Notes under the pieces: model-generated
Told to the model about the DNA's origin: nothing
What the model saw: the letters and a program-made list of their open reading frames with translations, nothing else
Databases searched by the model: none
Shown here: positions 26,306 through 34,210 of the stretch, piece after piece
How positions within the stretch are numbered: the stretch's first letter is position 1
How the letters are laid out: the number at the start of each line of letters is the position of its first letter
Assembly: GCA_902762435.1 (NCBI GenBank)
Contig: CACWOH010000006.1
Coordinates: forward strand, 1 to 64,000
Length of the DNA: 64,000 nucleotides
Direction of reading: 5' to 3'
Origin: an uncultured Bacteroidia bacterium
GTDB lineage: Bacteria; Bacteroidota; Bacteroidia; Bacteroidales; UBA932
Position numbers and translations under genes: made by a program

Positions 26306-27769
26306 TCAGTCGGACCAGCGGAAACCGAACTTGACGCGCTCAGGAGCATTGATCAGCTTCTGGGCGCGTATCCTGTCCAGGCGGACCGGACCGCTCACGA
26401 ACTCCGGGACGTTGTAGGAGAAGAAGAGGTCGTCATAGTACTTCCGGGGATTCCGCTGCGGCAGCATGAACGGCTTGCCGGCTACGCCGTTTTCATCGAA
26501 ATGAGCGATATACAGGCGCGTGTACAGGCCGTCCGTCCGCCGGCTGGAAAAGACGATCCAGCGGGAATTGCCGCTCCAGGCGTGATAGCTGTCCGTGTCC
26601 GGGCTGTTCACCTCGTCCAGGGGGCGGCTCTCCCCGGTCTGGAGGTCCAGGACCCAGAGGTCCGCCTCATGGTGCCAGATCGGGAAGGTGCCGTAGTCGC
26701 TCAGGGTGTAGATCAGGAAGCGGCCGTCGTAGGAAGGCCGCGGAAAGGCGACGCTCTTCATCCGGGAAGCGGCATCGATGACCGTTTCCACATCCTGTCC
26801 GATCGTCCCGGTCTCCGGATCGAAGCTCACCTTCATCAGGTTATAGCGCAGCCCGGTCAGGCCGGCGGGGATCTCAACCCGGGAAGCAGCGGTGAAATAC
26901 AGGGTCCGGCCGTCCGCAGAGAAGGCAGGGAACGTCTCCCACAGGTCCGCCTGCTTCACCTGCGGGGCGGTGATCAGCTGGTTGTGCTCCACGTCATAGA
27001 TCTGCATATCCGAATCCAGGTCGAACACCTCGATCAGTTTGTCCGGCCGGACATGGAAGCTCTGGCGGGTGCTGTTGGTGGCGTAGGCGATATACCGGCC
27101 GGAAGGATGCCAGTACGGATACACGCAGAAACCGAGGGTGGAATCCGTCTTGGTATCGTAGGCGCGCAGATCGTCGCCCAGTTTCAGGAGCGTGGCGCCG
27201 TGGCTGCCGCGGACGTGCAGGCTCAGGGAATCCGGATTGCCGCGGTTATAGGAGTGACAGTTGAGACAGCCGTCGAACTGGGTGTTCTCCAGCAGGGCCC
27301 GCTGGCGGAAGGAAGACAACTCCCGTTCATAGATGCCCATCCGGCTGTAGATTTCATAACCGGGCTCGAGCATGCGGAAGGTCAGCCCATAGTCGATGGG
27401 GTCGGCAGAGACGTGGATGCTGAACGGCTCGAAAGACTTCCAGCCCCCGTCGTAAAGGCCGGAAACCGTAACGGAGAGGGATGCGCCCGCACTCCTCGCC
27501 AGGAGCCGGGCCCAGCGCCCCGCCGGGAATCGGGTGGACTGCCTGCCCCGGCTGCAGAACTGCGTCCCGTCAGGCGCGACGACCCGGACATCCAGCGCCC
27601 GGGCACCGTCCAGCGTGAAATCCAGCGGAGCGACGGTCGCGGGAACGGTAACCCCCACGTAGTCCGGGAAGATGTCAGGCACCGTGCCGGCCGGCACGGC
27701 GTGGCGTGCCCGGGGGCTGCAGGAGACCAGCATCAGGAGGGCCAGGATGGCAAGCGGACGGATTCTCAT
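26306..27769 (-). CDS. haem-binding (CxxCH) TolB-like propeller lipoprotein (copy C)
   Basis: A 487-residue lipoprotein (lipobox MLVSC). It carries FPDYVGVTVP, the haem site Cys168-Leu-Asn-Cys171-His172, the candidate axial residues His185 and His190 (LHVRGSHGA), and the repeats YWHPSGRYIAYATN, FSADGRTLYFT, PSYDGRFLIYTLSDYGTFPIWHHEADLW and AWSGNSRWIVFSSRR. It resembles copy A more than copy B. It follows membrane copy C with a 3-base gap, repeating the same gene order as the other two pairs, but on the opposite strand. Confidence 0.72.
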   Translation of the reverse strand: MRIRPLAILALLMLVSCSPRARHAVPAGTVPDIFPDYVGVTVPATVAPLDFTLDGARALDVRVVAPDGTQFCSRGRQSTRFPAGRWARLLARSAGASLSVTVSGLYDGGWKSFEPFSIHVSADPIDYGLTFRMLEPGYEIYSRMGIYERELSSFRQRALLENTQFDGCLNCHSYNRGNPDSLSLHVRGSHGATLLKLGDDLRAYDTKTDSTLGFCVYPYWHPSGRYIAYATNSTRQSFHVRPDKLIEVFDLDSDMQIYDVEHNQLITAPQVKQADLWETFPAFSADGRTLYFTAASRVEIPAGLTGLRYNLMKVSFDPETGTIGQDVETVIDAASRMKSVAFPRPSYDGRFLIYTLSDYGTFPIWHHEADLWVLDLQTGESRPLDEVNSPDTDSYHAWSGNSRWIVFSSRRTDGLYTRLYIAHFDENGVAGKPFMLPQRNPRKYYDDLFFSYNVPEFVSGPVRLDRIRAQKLINAPERVKFGFRWSD

Positions 27770-27772
27770 GGC

Positions 27773-29515
27773 TTATTGAGTAGAGGAGCGGTATCGATAG
27801 TAATAGTAGAACCAATAGGTGTCGCCGTATTTGCGACGCATTTCCTCCTCCGGACTCTTCGCCTGCATATCCACGATGAAATTATTGATACGCAGGGCGT
27901 TGTCGGGGGAAAGATAGGCAGGAAGGCCTTCGAAATTGCTGTGGGTGAGCACCCAGCGGAGCAACAGGGCCTCCTGGTAGGCCTTGGGCATCACGGGAGC
28001 CTCCACCAGGCCGATGCATTCCACGAAGCGGTCCAGGTCCTTGCGCAGCAGGCACCAGGCCATCAGGTAGTCCAGGGCCATGGTGTTCGACGGATTCTCG
28101 ACCTTGAGCAGGCCCAGCATGGAATCCATCTCCGTACCGCTGAAAAAGAAATCGTGCTCCCGCAGGCGCAAGTCACGCGCACGGGCCAGTTCCGGCCGCT
28201 GCTCGAAGACCGTTCCGGCATCCAGCAGGGAGAGGGTCTCCCGGGCCCACTTGCGGTAGAACGCCGTATGGGTGAGGGCCTTCAGGTATTTGCGGGCCAC
28301 ATCGGTATCGCCGTTCACGATGTTGGTCTGGGCCAGGCGCTGGTAGAAACGGGCGCTCTTCTGGAAATCGGGGATCGCCTCCTGCGCCTCGAAGGCAAAG
28401 CGCTGGGCGGTGTTGACCATGCCCAGGTGCCAATAGATCTCGCCGGTCGAGACCGGATTGGTGCAGTCGCCCACGAACTCCGGCAGCAGCCCTTCCGGCC
28501 CGTTCTGGAAGTATTCGAACTGGTGGTCCGGCATCCGCCCGGTCTTCGACAGGGCGAGGTTCAGGCACGACACCGTCTTGGGATTGTCGGGATTGCGCCG
28601 GTCCGCCGCCATCATGATGCGGTTCCACATCTGCATGCGGACCATGAAGTCATAGCGCATCCATTCTTCCTTGACGGGATCCGCCGTGCGCAGGGTGAAG
28701 AACGTACCCGCCCCGGCCACGCAGGCGAAAACCAGCACGCCCCGGAGCGTCCCGGACAGGATCCTTCCCTTGGACAGGGACACGAGGACAGTCACGACGA
28801 CGCCCAGGGCCGAAATCCACAACAGCCCGGGCAGGATATTGTGATAACGGTAGTAATGGACGCCCAGGTACAGCCGGCCGAGCGGGTATGGGAACAAGCG
28901 CGCTGCAACCGGCGGACAGAGCGCCGCAATCGCCAGCAGGACGGCCGCCAGGGCCACTATCCGGCCGCCGCGTCCGCCTTCGTCCAGGATGCGGACCAGG
29001 ACGAACACGACGACAAGGGGGCCGCAGGCCATATACAGCGCCGGCACGAGCACGGCTTCGGTCACGCGGCGGACCCGGGCGGAAGCCACCCGCCGGCACA
29101 GGACGGAAGCGGCCAGCGCCAAGATGAGCGCCACAGGCCCGCCCAGCAGGGAATGCTCGTCGCAAAGGAAGACGAGCAGGATGGCGGAAGGCAGGAAACT
29201 CAATGCATACACCGGCAGCGTCCGCTGCCGGCAGGCCGCCCAGGTAAGCAGCTGCAAGGCGCAGAAAACCAGTGCCGTCACGGCCGCTCCGGCAGGGGCA
29301 TAGTAGCAGAACTGCGTCAGGAACCTGCCGGCCCAGTCGGCAAGGCCCCCGGGGACACCGGCCACGCCTGAGAAATATCCCCAGGTGAATTCGAAGAGCT
29401 GATACTGCTCCTGGAAATGCAGGTGATAAGGATACCGGAGGGCGAAAAAACTATAGACGGCGGCGCCCGAAAGCACCGTCATCAGCGCGCCCGCAATCTT
29501 CTGGGTCCTGTTCAT
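27773..29515 (-). CDS. multi-pass membrane protein with TPR-like tail, DUF6057-like (copy C, full length)
   Basis: The start at 29515 (MNRTQKIAGALM) is chosen because it directly precedes the first membrane segment and lies downstream of a TAAATTTG promoter box. The 580-residue protein has about eight membrane spans in its first ~285 residues. The loop after the first span reads QEQYQLFEFTWGYF (Glu36), then PGGLADWAGRFLTQF. A helical TPR-like domain of ~290 residues ends in GDTYWFYYYYRYR. This is the most complete of the three copies. Families with this layout include GT-C-type glycosyltransferases; no catalytic assignment can be made from sequence alone. Confidence 0.62.
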   Translation of the reverse strand: MNRTQKIAGALMTVLSGAAVYSFFALRYPYHLHFQEQYQLFEFTWGYFSGVAGVPGGLADWAGRFLTQFCYYAPAGAAVTALVFCALQLLTWAACRQRTLPVYALSFLPSAILLVFLCDEHSLLGGPVALILALAASVLCRRVASARVRRVTEAVLVPALYMACGPLVVVFVLVRILDEGGRGGRIVALAAVLLAIAALCPPVAARLFPYPLGRLYLGVHYYRYHNILPGLLWISALGVVVTVLVSLSKGRILSGTLRGVLVFACVAGAGTFFTLRTADPVKEEWMRYDFMVRMQMWNRIMMAADRRNPDNPKTVSCLNLALSKTGRMPDHQFEYFQNGPEGLLPEFVGDCTNPVSTGEIYWHLGMVNTAQRFAFEAQEAIPDFQKSARFYQRLAQTNIVNGDTDVARKYLKALTHTAFYRKWARETLSLLDAGTVFEQRPELARARDLRLREHDFFFSGTEMDSMLGLLKVENPSNTMALDYLMAWCLLRKDLDRFVECIGLVEAPVMPKAYQEALLLRWVLTHSNFEGLPAYLSPDNALRINNFIVDMQAKSPEEEMRRKYGDTYWFYYYYRYRSSTQ

Positions 29516-29542
29516 CTGGGTGGTCCACGTTGGTTCGGATAG

Positions 29543-29550
29543 CAAATTTA
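29543..29550 (-). promoter_or_regulatory. -7 box of the DUF6057-like copy C operon
   Basis: TAAATTTG on the minus strand fits TAnnTTTG, about 28 bases before the ATG at 29515. Confidence 0.65.
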
Positions 29551-29585
29551 TTCATTTTGGGGGATTTATCCACCAAAACGACCGG

Positions 29586-29659
29586 GAAAATAAGAAAAAT
29601 GCGAAAAATGAACATTTTTCAAGGCGAATAATGCAAAATCTTCCCAAAATTTTTGGAAA
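29586..29659. promoter_or_regulatory. cluster of A-rich direct repeats and two dyads, candidate operators
   Basis: The gap between the leftward membrane/haem pair and the rightward AraC gene holds GAAAATA (29586), GAAAAATG twice (29594 and 29603), the second forming a perfect inverted repeat with CATTTTTC (29603-29620), and a second dyad CCAAAA-T-TTTTGG (29644-29656). These look like regulator-binding sites, perhaps for the AraC protein encoded next door. No clear promoter box for the AraC gene is visible. Confidence 0.45.
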
Positions 29660-29709
29660 ATTCGGAATTTGAGTATAACTTGTGATTCCAATTAATACTA
29701 ATAATCCAT

Positions 29710-30588
29710 ATGGTCAAAGTCCTCAACGAGATTACGCCCATCACCGAGAAAGACTGCCTTTTCATCGTGGAAAGACACAAGACCGAATTCAACTATCCCC
29801 TGCACCGCCACCGGGATTTCGAGCTCAATTTCGTGGAGAACGCCGCCGGGGCACAGCGTGTCGTCGGGGACAACGTCGAGACCATCGGCGACTACGACCT
29901 GGTGCTGATCGGAGGCGAGAATCTCGAGCACGTGTGGAAGCAGGGCGCGTGCCATTCCCCCGACATCCGCGAGATCACCATCCAGTTCTCGGCAGACCTG
30001 TTTTCCAAGGACCTGCTGGTCAAGAACCAGTTCTCCTCCATCAAGAAGATGCTCCAACGTGCCGAATACGGGCTTTCCTTCCCGCTTTCCACCGTCATGG
30101 AGGTTTACGCAACGCTCAATACCATCGCCCAGGAGAAAGAGAGCTTCGTCCAGTTCATCAACTTCCTCTATCTCATCTATCAACTCTCGCTCGCGCCCAA
30201 CGCCCGCGTCCTGGCCGGGAGTTCCAATGCCCAGCCGGACCGTGGACAGGAGGAGAACCGCATCCTCACGGTGCGGCAATACATCGACGACCATTTCACG
30301 GAAAACCCGACGCTGTCGGAACTGGCCGACCTCGTTTGCATGACCCCCTCGGCCTTCAGCCGCTTTTTCAAACAGAAGACTGGCAGCAGCCTGTCGAACT
30401 ACATTATCGAAGTCAAGCTCGCCTACGCCATCCGCCTGCTGGTGGACTCCACCCTCAGCGTTTCCGAGATCTGCTATGAATGCGGGTTCAACAACCAGTC
30501 CAATTTCAACCGCATCTTCAAGTCCAAGAAAGGACAGACCCCGCGGGAATTCCGCGCCTCCTTCAAGAAAAACAAAACCATCGTATAG
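29710..30588 (+). CDS. AraC-family transcriptional regulator
   Basis: A 292-residue protein with an N-terminal cupin-type sensing domain (FNYPLHRHRDFELNFV; IGDYDLVLIGGENLEHVW) and a C-terminal double helix-turn-helix (about 185-285: LSELADLVCMTPSAFSRFFKQKTG and VSEICYECGFNNQSNFNRIFKSKKGQTPREFR). It is a one-component cytoplasmic activator or repressor that probably senses a sugar. It starts the rightward run of mannan genes, 9 bases before GH26, and is the likely regulator of this region. Confidence 0.92.
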   Translation: MVKVLNEITPITEKDCLFIVERHKTEFNYPLHRHRDFELNFVENAAGAQRVVGDNVETIGDYDLVLIGGENLEHVWKQGACHSPDIREITIQFSADLFSKDLLVKNQFSSIKKMLQRAEYGLSFPLSTVMEVYATLNTIAQEKESFVQFINFLYLIYQLSLAPNARVLAGSSNAQPDRGQEENRILTVRQYIDDHFTENPTLSELADLVCMTPSAFSRFFKQKTGSSLSNYIIEVKLAYAIRLLVDSTLSVSEICYECGFNNQSNFNRIFKSKKGQTPREFRASFKKNKTIV

Positions 30589-30597
30589 CATTAACCC

Positions 30598-31680
30598 ATG
30601 AAAGTGTCTGAAACCCTTACACTGCTTGCGGCATGCCTGCTGCTCGCCGGCTCCTGCACGGCGCCGGCCGGCGCCCCTTCCGGCATCGCCGCCACCCTCG
30701 CCTCGGCCGCCTCGGCCGGCACGCCGCTCTACGGCCACCAGGACGACCTGATGTACGGCCACGACTGGAACGCCAACCTTGAACCCGGCACGGAAATGAC
30801 CCGCTCCGACATCAAGGATGTCTGCGGGCACTACCCCGCCATCCTCGGCCTCGACATGGGCGGCATCGAACTCGGAGATACGAAGAACCTGGACGGCAAC
30901 GACTTCGCGCTGATGCGCAAGGCCGCCGTCGCCCACCACGCCCGCGGCGGCATCGTCAGCCTGAGCTGGCACCTCCGCAACCCTTTCACGGGCGGCGACG
31001 CCTGGGACGTCTCGTCCGATCAGGCCGTGGCATCCGTCCTGCCGGGCGGGGAGAAGCACGAGCTCTTCATGCTGTGGATGGACCGCCTCGCCGACTGGAT
31101 CCTGTCGCTCAAGGCGGAGGACGGCTCGCAGATTCCCGTGCTTTTCAGGCCCTGGCATGAGCACAGCGGCAGCTGGTTCTGGTGGGGGCGCGACCTGTGC
31201 ACGGCGGAAGAATACAACGCCCTGTGGCAGATGACCTATGACCACCTGGTCCGGGAACGCGGCATCGAAGGGATGGCCTGGGCCATCTCCCCCAATTACA
31301 TGCCGCAGGACTTCGAGCAGTGGGAAGCACGTTACCCCGGCGACGCCTATGTCGACGTGGTCGGGCTGGACTGCTATGCCTCGCTGAACCGCGACGGCTA
31401 CATCCGCCAGATGCACGCGGGACTGGCGTCCCTGCAGCGTTTCTGCGAGGCGCACGGCAAGATCCTGGCCGTCACCGAGACCGGTCTGGAGACCCTGCCC
31501 GATCCCCGCTGGTGGACCGGGACACTGTCCGAAGCCATCCAGGGTTTCCCAGTCAGTTACGTCCTGACCTGGCGCAACGCCAGCGACCGTCCGACCCATT
31601 TCTTCGCCCCCTTTGCCGGACAGGAAAGCGCCGATGATTTCGCCGCCTGGATCCTGCAGGACAAGATTACCGTATTATAA
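30598..31680 (+). CDS. GH26 beta-mannanase lipoprotein
   Basis: A 360-residue lipoprotein (lipobox AGSC). PLYGHQDDLMYGHDW, the acid/base motif RPWHEHSGSWFWWG (Glu188) and the nucleophile AVTETGLE (Glu294) are diagnostic of GH26 beta-1,4-mannanases. It cuts mannan or galactomannan, releasing mannobiose or longer oligosaccharides, at the surface or in the periplasm. It lies 9 bases after the AraC gene and is followed by the GH130 phosphorylase. Confidence 0.94.
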   Translation: MKVSETLTLLAACLLLAGSCTAPAGAPSGIAATLASAASAGTPLYGHQDDLMYGHDWNANLEPGTEMTRSDIKDVCGHYPAILGLDMGGIELGDTKNLDGNDFALMRKAAVAHHARGGIVSLSWHLRNPFTGGDAWDVSSDQAVASVLPGGEKHELFMLWMDRLADWILSLKAEDGSQIPVLFRPWHEHSGSWFWWGRDLCTAEEYNALWQMTYDHLVRERGIEGMAWAISPNYMPQDFEQWEARYPGDAYVDVVGLDCYASLNRDGYIRQMHAGLASLQRFCEAHGKILAVTETGLETLPDPRWWTGTLSEAIQGFPVSYVLTWRNASDRPTHFFAPFAGQESADDFAAWILQDKITVL

Positions 31681-31689
31681 GTCGCTGTG

Positions 31690-32862
31690 ATGAAAGTATT
31701 TGAGGAGAAACTCGCGGAACTCCGCGGGAAACACGAGGCGCTTCTCACGCGCCCCAACCGCCCCATTGAAGGCAACGGTATTTATGAAAGATATGAAAAC
31801 CCCATCCTGACGGCCGCGCACGCCCCGCTGGAGTGGCGCTACGACCTGGATCCGGAGAGCAATCCCTTCCTGGTGGAGCGCTTCGGCATCAACGCGACGC
31901 TCAACAGCGGCGCCATCAAGTGGAACGGCCGCTATGTCTTGGTGGTCCGCGTGGAAGCGGCCGACCGGAAGTCCTTCTTCGCCGTGGCGGAAAGCCCGAA
32001 CGGCGTGGACAACTTCCGCTTTTGGCCGCGGCCGGTCACGATGCCCGAATGGGGCGAGCCGGCCACCAACGTCTATGACATGCGCCTGACCCGCCACGAG
32101 GACGGCTGGATCTACGGCCTGTTCTGCGTGGAGCGCAAGGATCCGGCCGCACCCGCGGGCGACCTGTCTTCCGCGGTGGCGGCCTGCGGCATCGCCCGCA
32201 CCCGCGACCTGGTGGAATGGGAGCGCCTGCCGGACCTGAAATCCGCCTCGCAGCAGCGCAACGTGGTGCTGCACCCGGAGTTCGTGGACGGGAAATACGC
32301 CCTCTACACCCGCCCGCAGGACGGCTTCATCGATGCCGGAGGCGGGGGCGGCATCGGCTGGGCCCTCGTGGACGACATCACCCGGGCCGAGGTGAAGGAA
32401 GAACGGATCATCAGCGCCCGCCACTACCACACCGTCATGGAGTGCAAGAACGGCGAGGGCCCGCATCCCATCAAGACGCCGCAGGGCTGGCTTCACCTCG
32501 CGCACGGCGTGCGCGGCTGCGCCAGCGGCCTGCGCTATGTCCTGTACCTCTATATGACAGCCCTGGACGACCCTGCGCGCGTCATCGCCGAACCCGCCGG
32601 CTATTTCATGGCCCCGCAGGGGGAGGAATACGTCGGCGACGTGATGAACGTGCTGTTCTCCAACGGCTGGATCGCCGACCCGGACGGAAAGGTGTTCATC
32701 TACTACGCCTCGTCCGACACCCGGATGCATGTCGCCGTGAGCAGTGTGGAGCGCCTGGTGGACTACTGTCTGCACACCGAAGCGGACGGCTACCGGACCG
32801 GAGAGACGGTCCGGCGGCTCAACCGGCTCATTGACAAGAATTTGAATCGCAAAAACAAATAA
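31690..32862 (+). CDS. GH130 4-O-beta-mannosyl-glucose phosphorylase
   Basis: The ATG at 31690 is preferred over an in-frame GTG one codon upstream. The 390-residue cytoplasmic protein fits the GH130 five-bladed propeller: [82 protein letters not shown] and [10 protein letters not shown]. These resemble subfamily GH130_1, which splits mannosyl-beta-1,4-glucose with phosphate into mannose-1-phosphate and glucose. The cellobiose 2-epimerase at 8227-9402 would supply this substrate from mannobiose. Confidence 0.92.
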   Translation: MKVFEEKLAELRGKHEALLTRPNRPIEGNGIYERYENPILTAAHAPLEWRYDLDPESNPFLVERFGINATLNSGAIKWNGRYVLVVRVEAADRKSFFAVAESPNGVDNFRFWPRPVTMPEWGEPATNVYDMRLTRHEDGWIYGLFCVERKDPAAPAGDLSSAVAACGIARTRDLVEWERLPDLKSASQQRNVVLHPEFVDGKYALYTRPQDGFIDAGGGGGIGWALVDDITRAEVKEERIISARHYHTVMECKNGEGPHPIKTPQGWLHLAHGVRGCASGLRYVLYLYMTALDDPARVIAEPAGYFMAPQGEEYVGDVMNVLFSNGWIADPDGKVFIYYASSDTRMHVAVSSVERLVDYCLHTEADGYRTGETVRRLNRLIDKNLNRKNK

Positions 32863-32864
32863 CC

Positions 32865-34208
32865 ATGGCCAAACTCTCAGAGAAGATCGGATACGCCCTG
32901 GGCGATGCCGCCGCCGGCGGAATCACCTGGAAGGTAATGTCCATCGCGTTCCCCCTGTTCTTTACCAATATCTTCGGCCTGACCGTCGCGGACACCGCGA
33001 CGCTGATGCTGGTGGCCCGCCTGTTCGACGTGGTCACCGACCCGATGATGGGCGCCCTCGCCGACCGCACGCGGTCCCGCTGGGGCACCTACCGGCCCTG
33101 GCTCATCTTCGGCGCCCTCCCGCTGGGCGTCGTCTTCGCGCTGCTGTTGTACACGCCCGAACTGGGCCCCGTCGGGAAGCGCATCTATGCCTACTCGCTG
33201 TATCTGCTCATGATGGCCGTCTATACGGCCGTGAACGTACCCTACGGGTCCCTGCTGGGCGTGATGACCGACGACGACAACGAGAAGAACCAGTTCTCGT
33301 CCTACCGGATGGTGGGTGCTTATGCGATGGGCTTCGTCACCCTGCTGTCCTTCCCCTACCTGCAGAAGCTGGTGGGCGGCACCGAAGCGCACCAGTACGC
33401 CGTGCTGGGCGTGGTCCTGGGCGCCCTGGCGGCCCTGGGCACCCTGGCCTGCGGCCTGCTCACGAAGGAGCGCCTGAAGCCCGTCCGGGCCGAGAAGTTC
33501 TCCTTCAAGCCCTTCGCCGACCTGTTCCGCAACAAGCCGTGGATCTACCTCACGCTCGTGGGCATCTGCACCAATTTCTTCAACGGATTCCGCTACGCCG
33601 TGGCGGGCTACCTGCTGGAGTACTGCCTGCACGGCGACGTCACCGTGTCCGGCCTCATCATCAACTATACGGTCTTCATGACCTTCGGCGAAGTGACCTG
33701 CATGATCTTCGGCGGACTGTCGCCCCGCTTCACGAAATGGGCGGGGTCCAAGCGCCGGGCCTTCAGCCTGGCGGCCCTCATCTGCGCCGTCACCTCCATC
33801 GGCTTCTTCTTCATCCCGATGGACCCGAAGTACATCTGGGTGATGATCGGGACGGTTATCCTCACCTCGGTCGGCATCGGCCTCTACTCCCCGCTGCTGT
33901 GGTCGATGTACGCGGACGTGGCCGACTACGCCACGGAAAAGAACGGCACCTCCTCCACGGGACTCATTTTCTCTTCCGGCACGATGGCGCAGAAGTTCGG
34001 CTCGGCCATCTCCGGCGCCCTCGTGGCCCTGCTGCTGGGTCTCGCCGGCTTCATCTCCGGCACCGATCCCGCCACGGGCCAGACGGTGGTCACCATCACC
34101 AACGAGCCCGCTGTATGCCGGATGATCTGGAGCCTGTTCTCCCTGTTCCCGGCCGCCCTCGCCCTGCTCATCGTCCTTCTGATCCACCTGTATCCCATCA
34201 AAAAATAG
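32865..34208 (+). CDS. GPH-family sugar:cation symporter
   Basis: A 447-residue protein with about 12 membrane spans. The N-terminus [20 protein letters not shown], the loop [25 protein letters not shown] and [14 protein letters not shown] are hallmarks of glycoside-pentoside-hexuronide (MelB-type) symporters. The repeated Asp residues of the first motif serve cation and sugar binding in the family. It should move disaccharides from periplasm to cytoplasm. It starts 2 bases after GH130 and 2 bases before GH94, so its cargo is probably mannobiose, mannosyl-glucose or cellobiose. Confidence 0.93.
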   Translation: MAKLSEKIGYALGDAAAGGITWKVMSIAFPLFFTNIFGLTVADTATLMLVARLFDVVTDPMMGALADRTRSRWGTYRPWLIFGALPLGVVFALLLYTPELGPVGKRIYAYSLYLLMMAVYTAVNVPYGSLLGVMTDDDNEKNQFSSYRMVGAYAMGFVTLLSFPYLQKLVGGTEAHQYAVLGVVLGALAALGTLACGLLTKERLKPVRAEKFSFKPFADLFRNKPWIYLTLVGICTNFFNGFRYAVAGYLLEYCLHGDVTVSGLIINYTVFMTFGEVTCMIFGGLSPRFTKWAGSKRRAFSLAALICAVTSIGFFFIPMDPKYIWVMIGTVILTSVGIGLYSPLLWSMYADVADYATEKNGTSSTGLIFSSGTMAQKFGSAISGALVALLLGLAGFISGTDPATGQTVVTITNEPAVCRMIWSLFSLFPAALALLIVLLIHLYPIKK

Positions 34209-34210
34209 AA

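Noticed and set aside
26501-29371. 956-codon plus-strand frame opposite haem copy C and membrane copy C
   Set aside because: The product is rich in His, Gln, Arg and Gly with no coherent domain; the minus-strand genes have signals, membrane spans and paralogues.
33539-34210. Upstream extension of the GH94 frame
   Set aside because: It lies fully inside the symporter gene; the family N-terminus begins at 34211.
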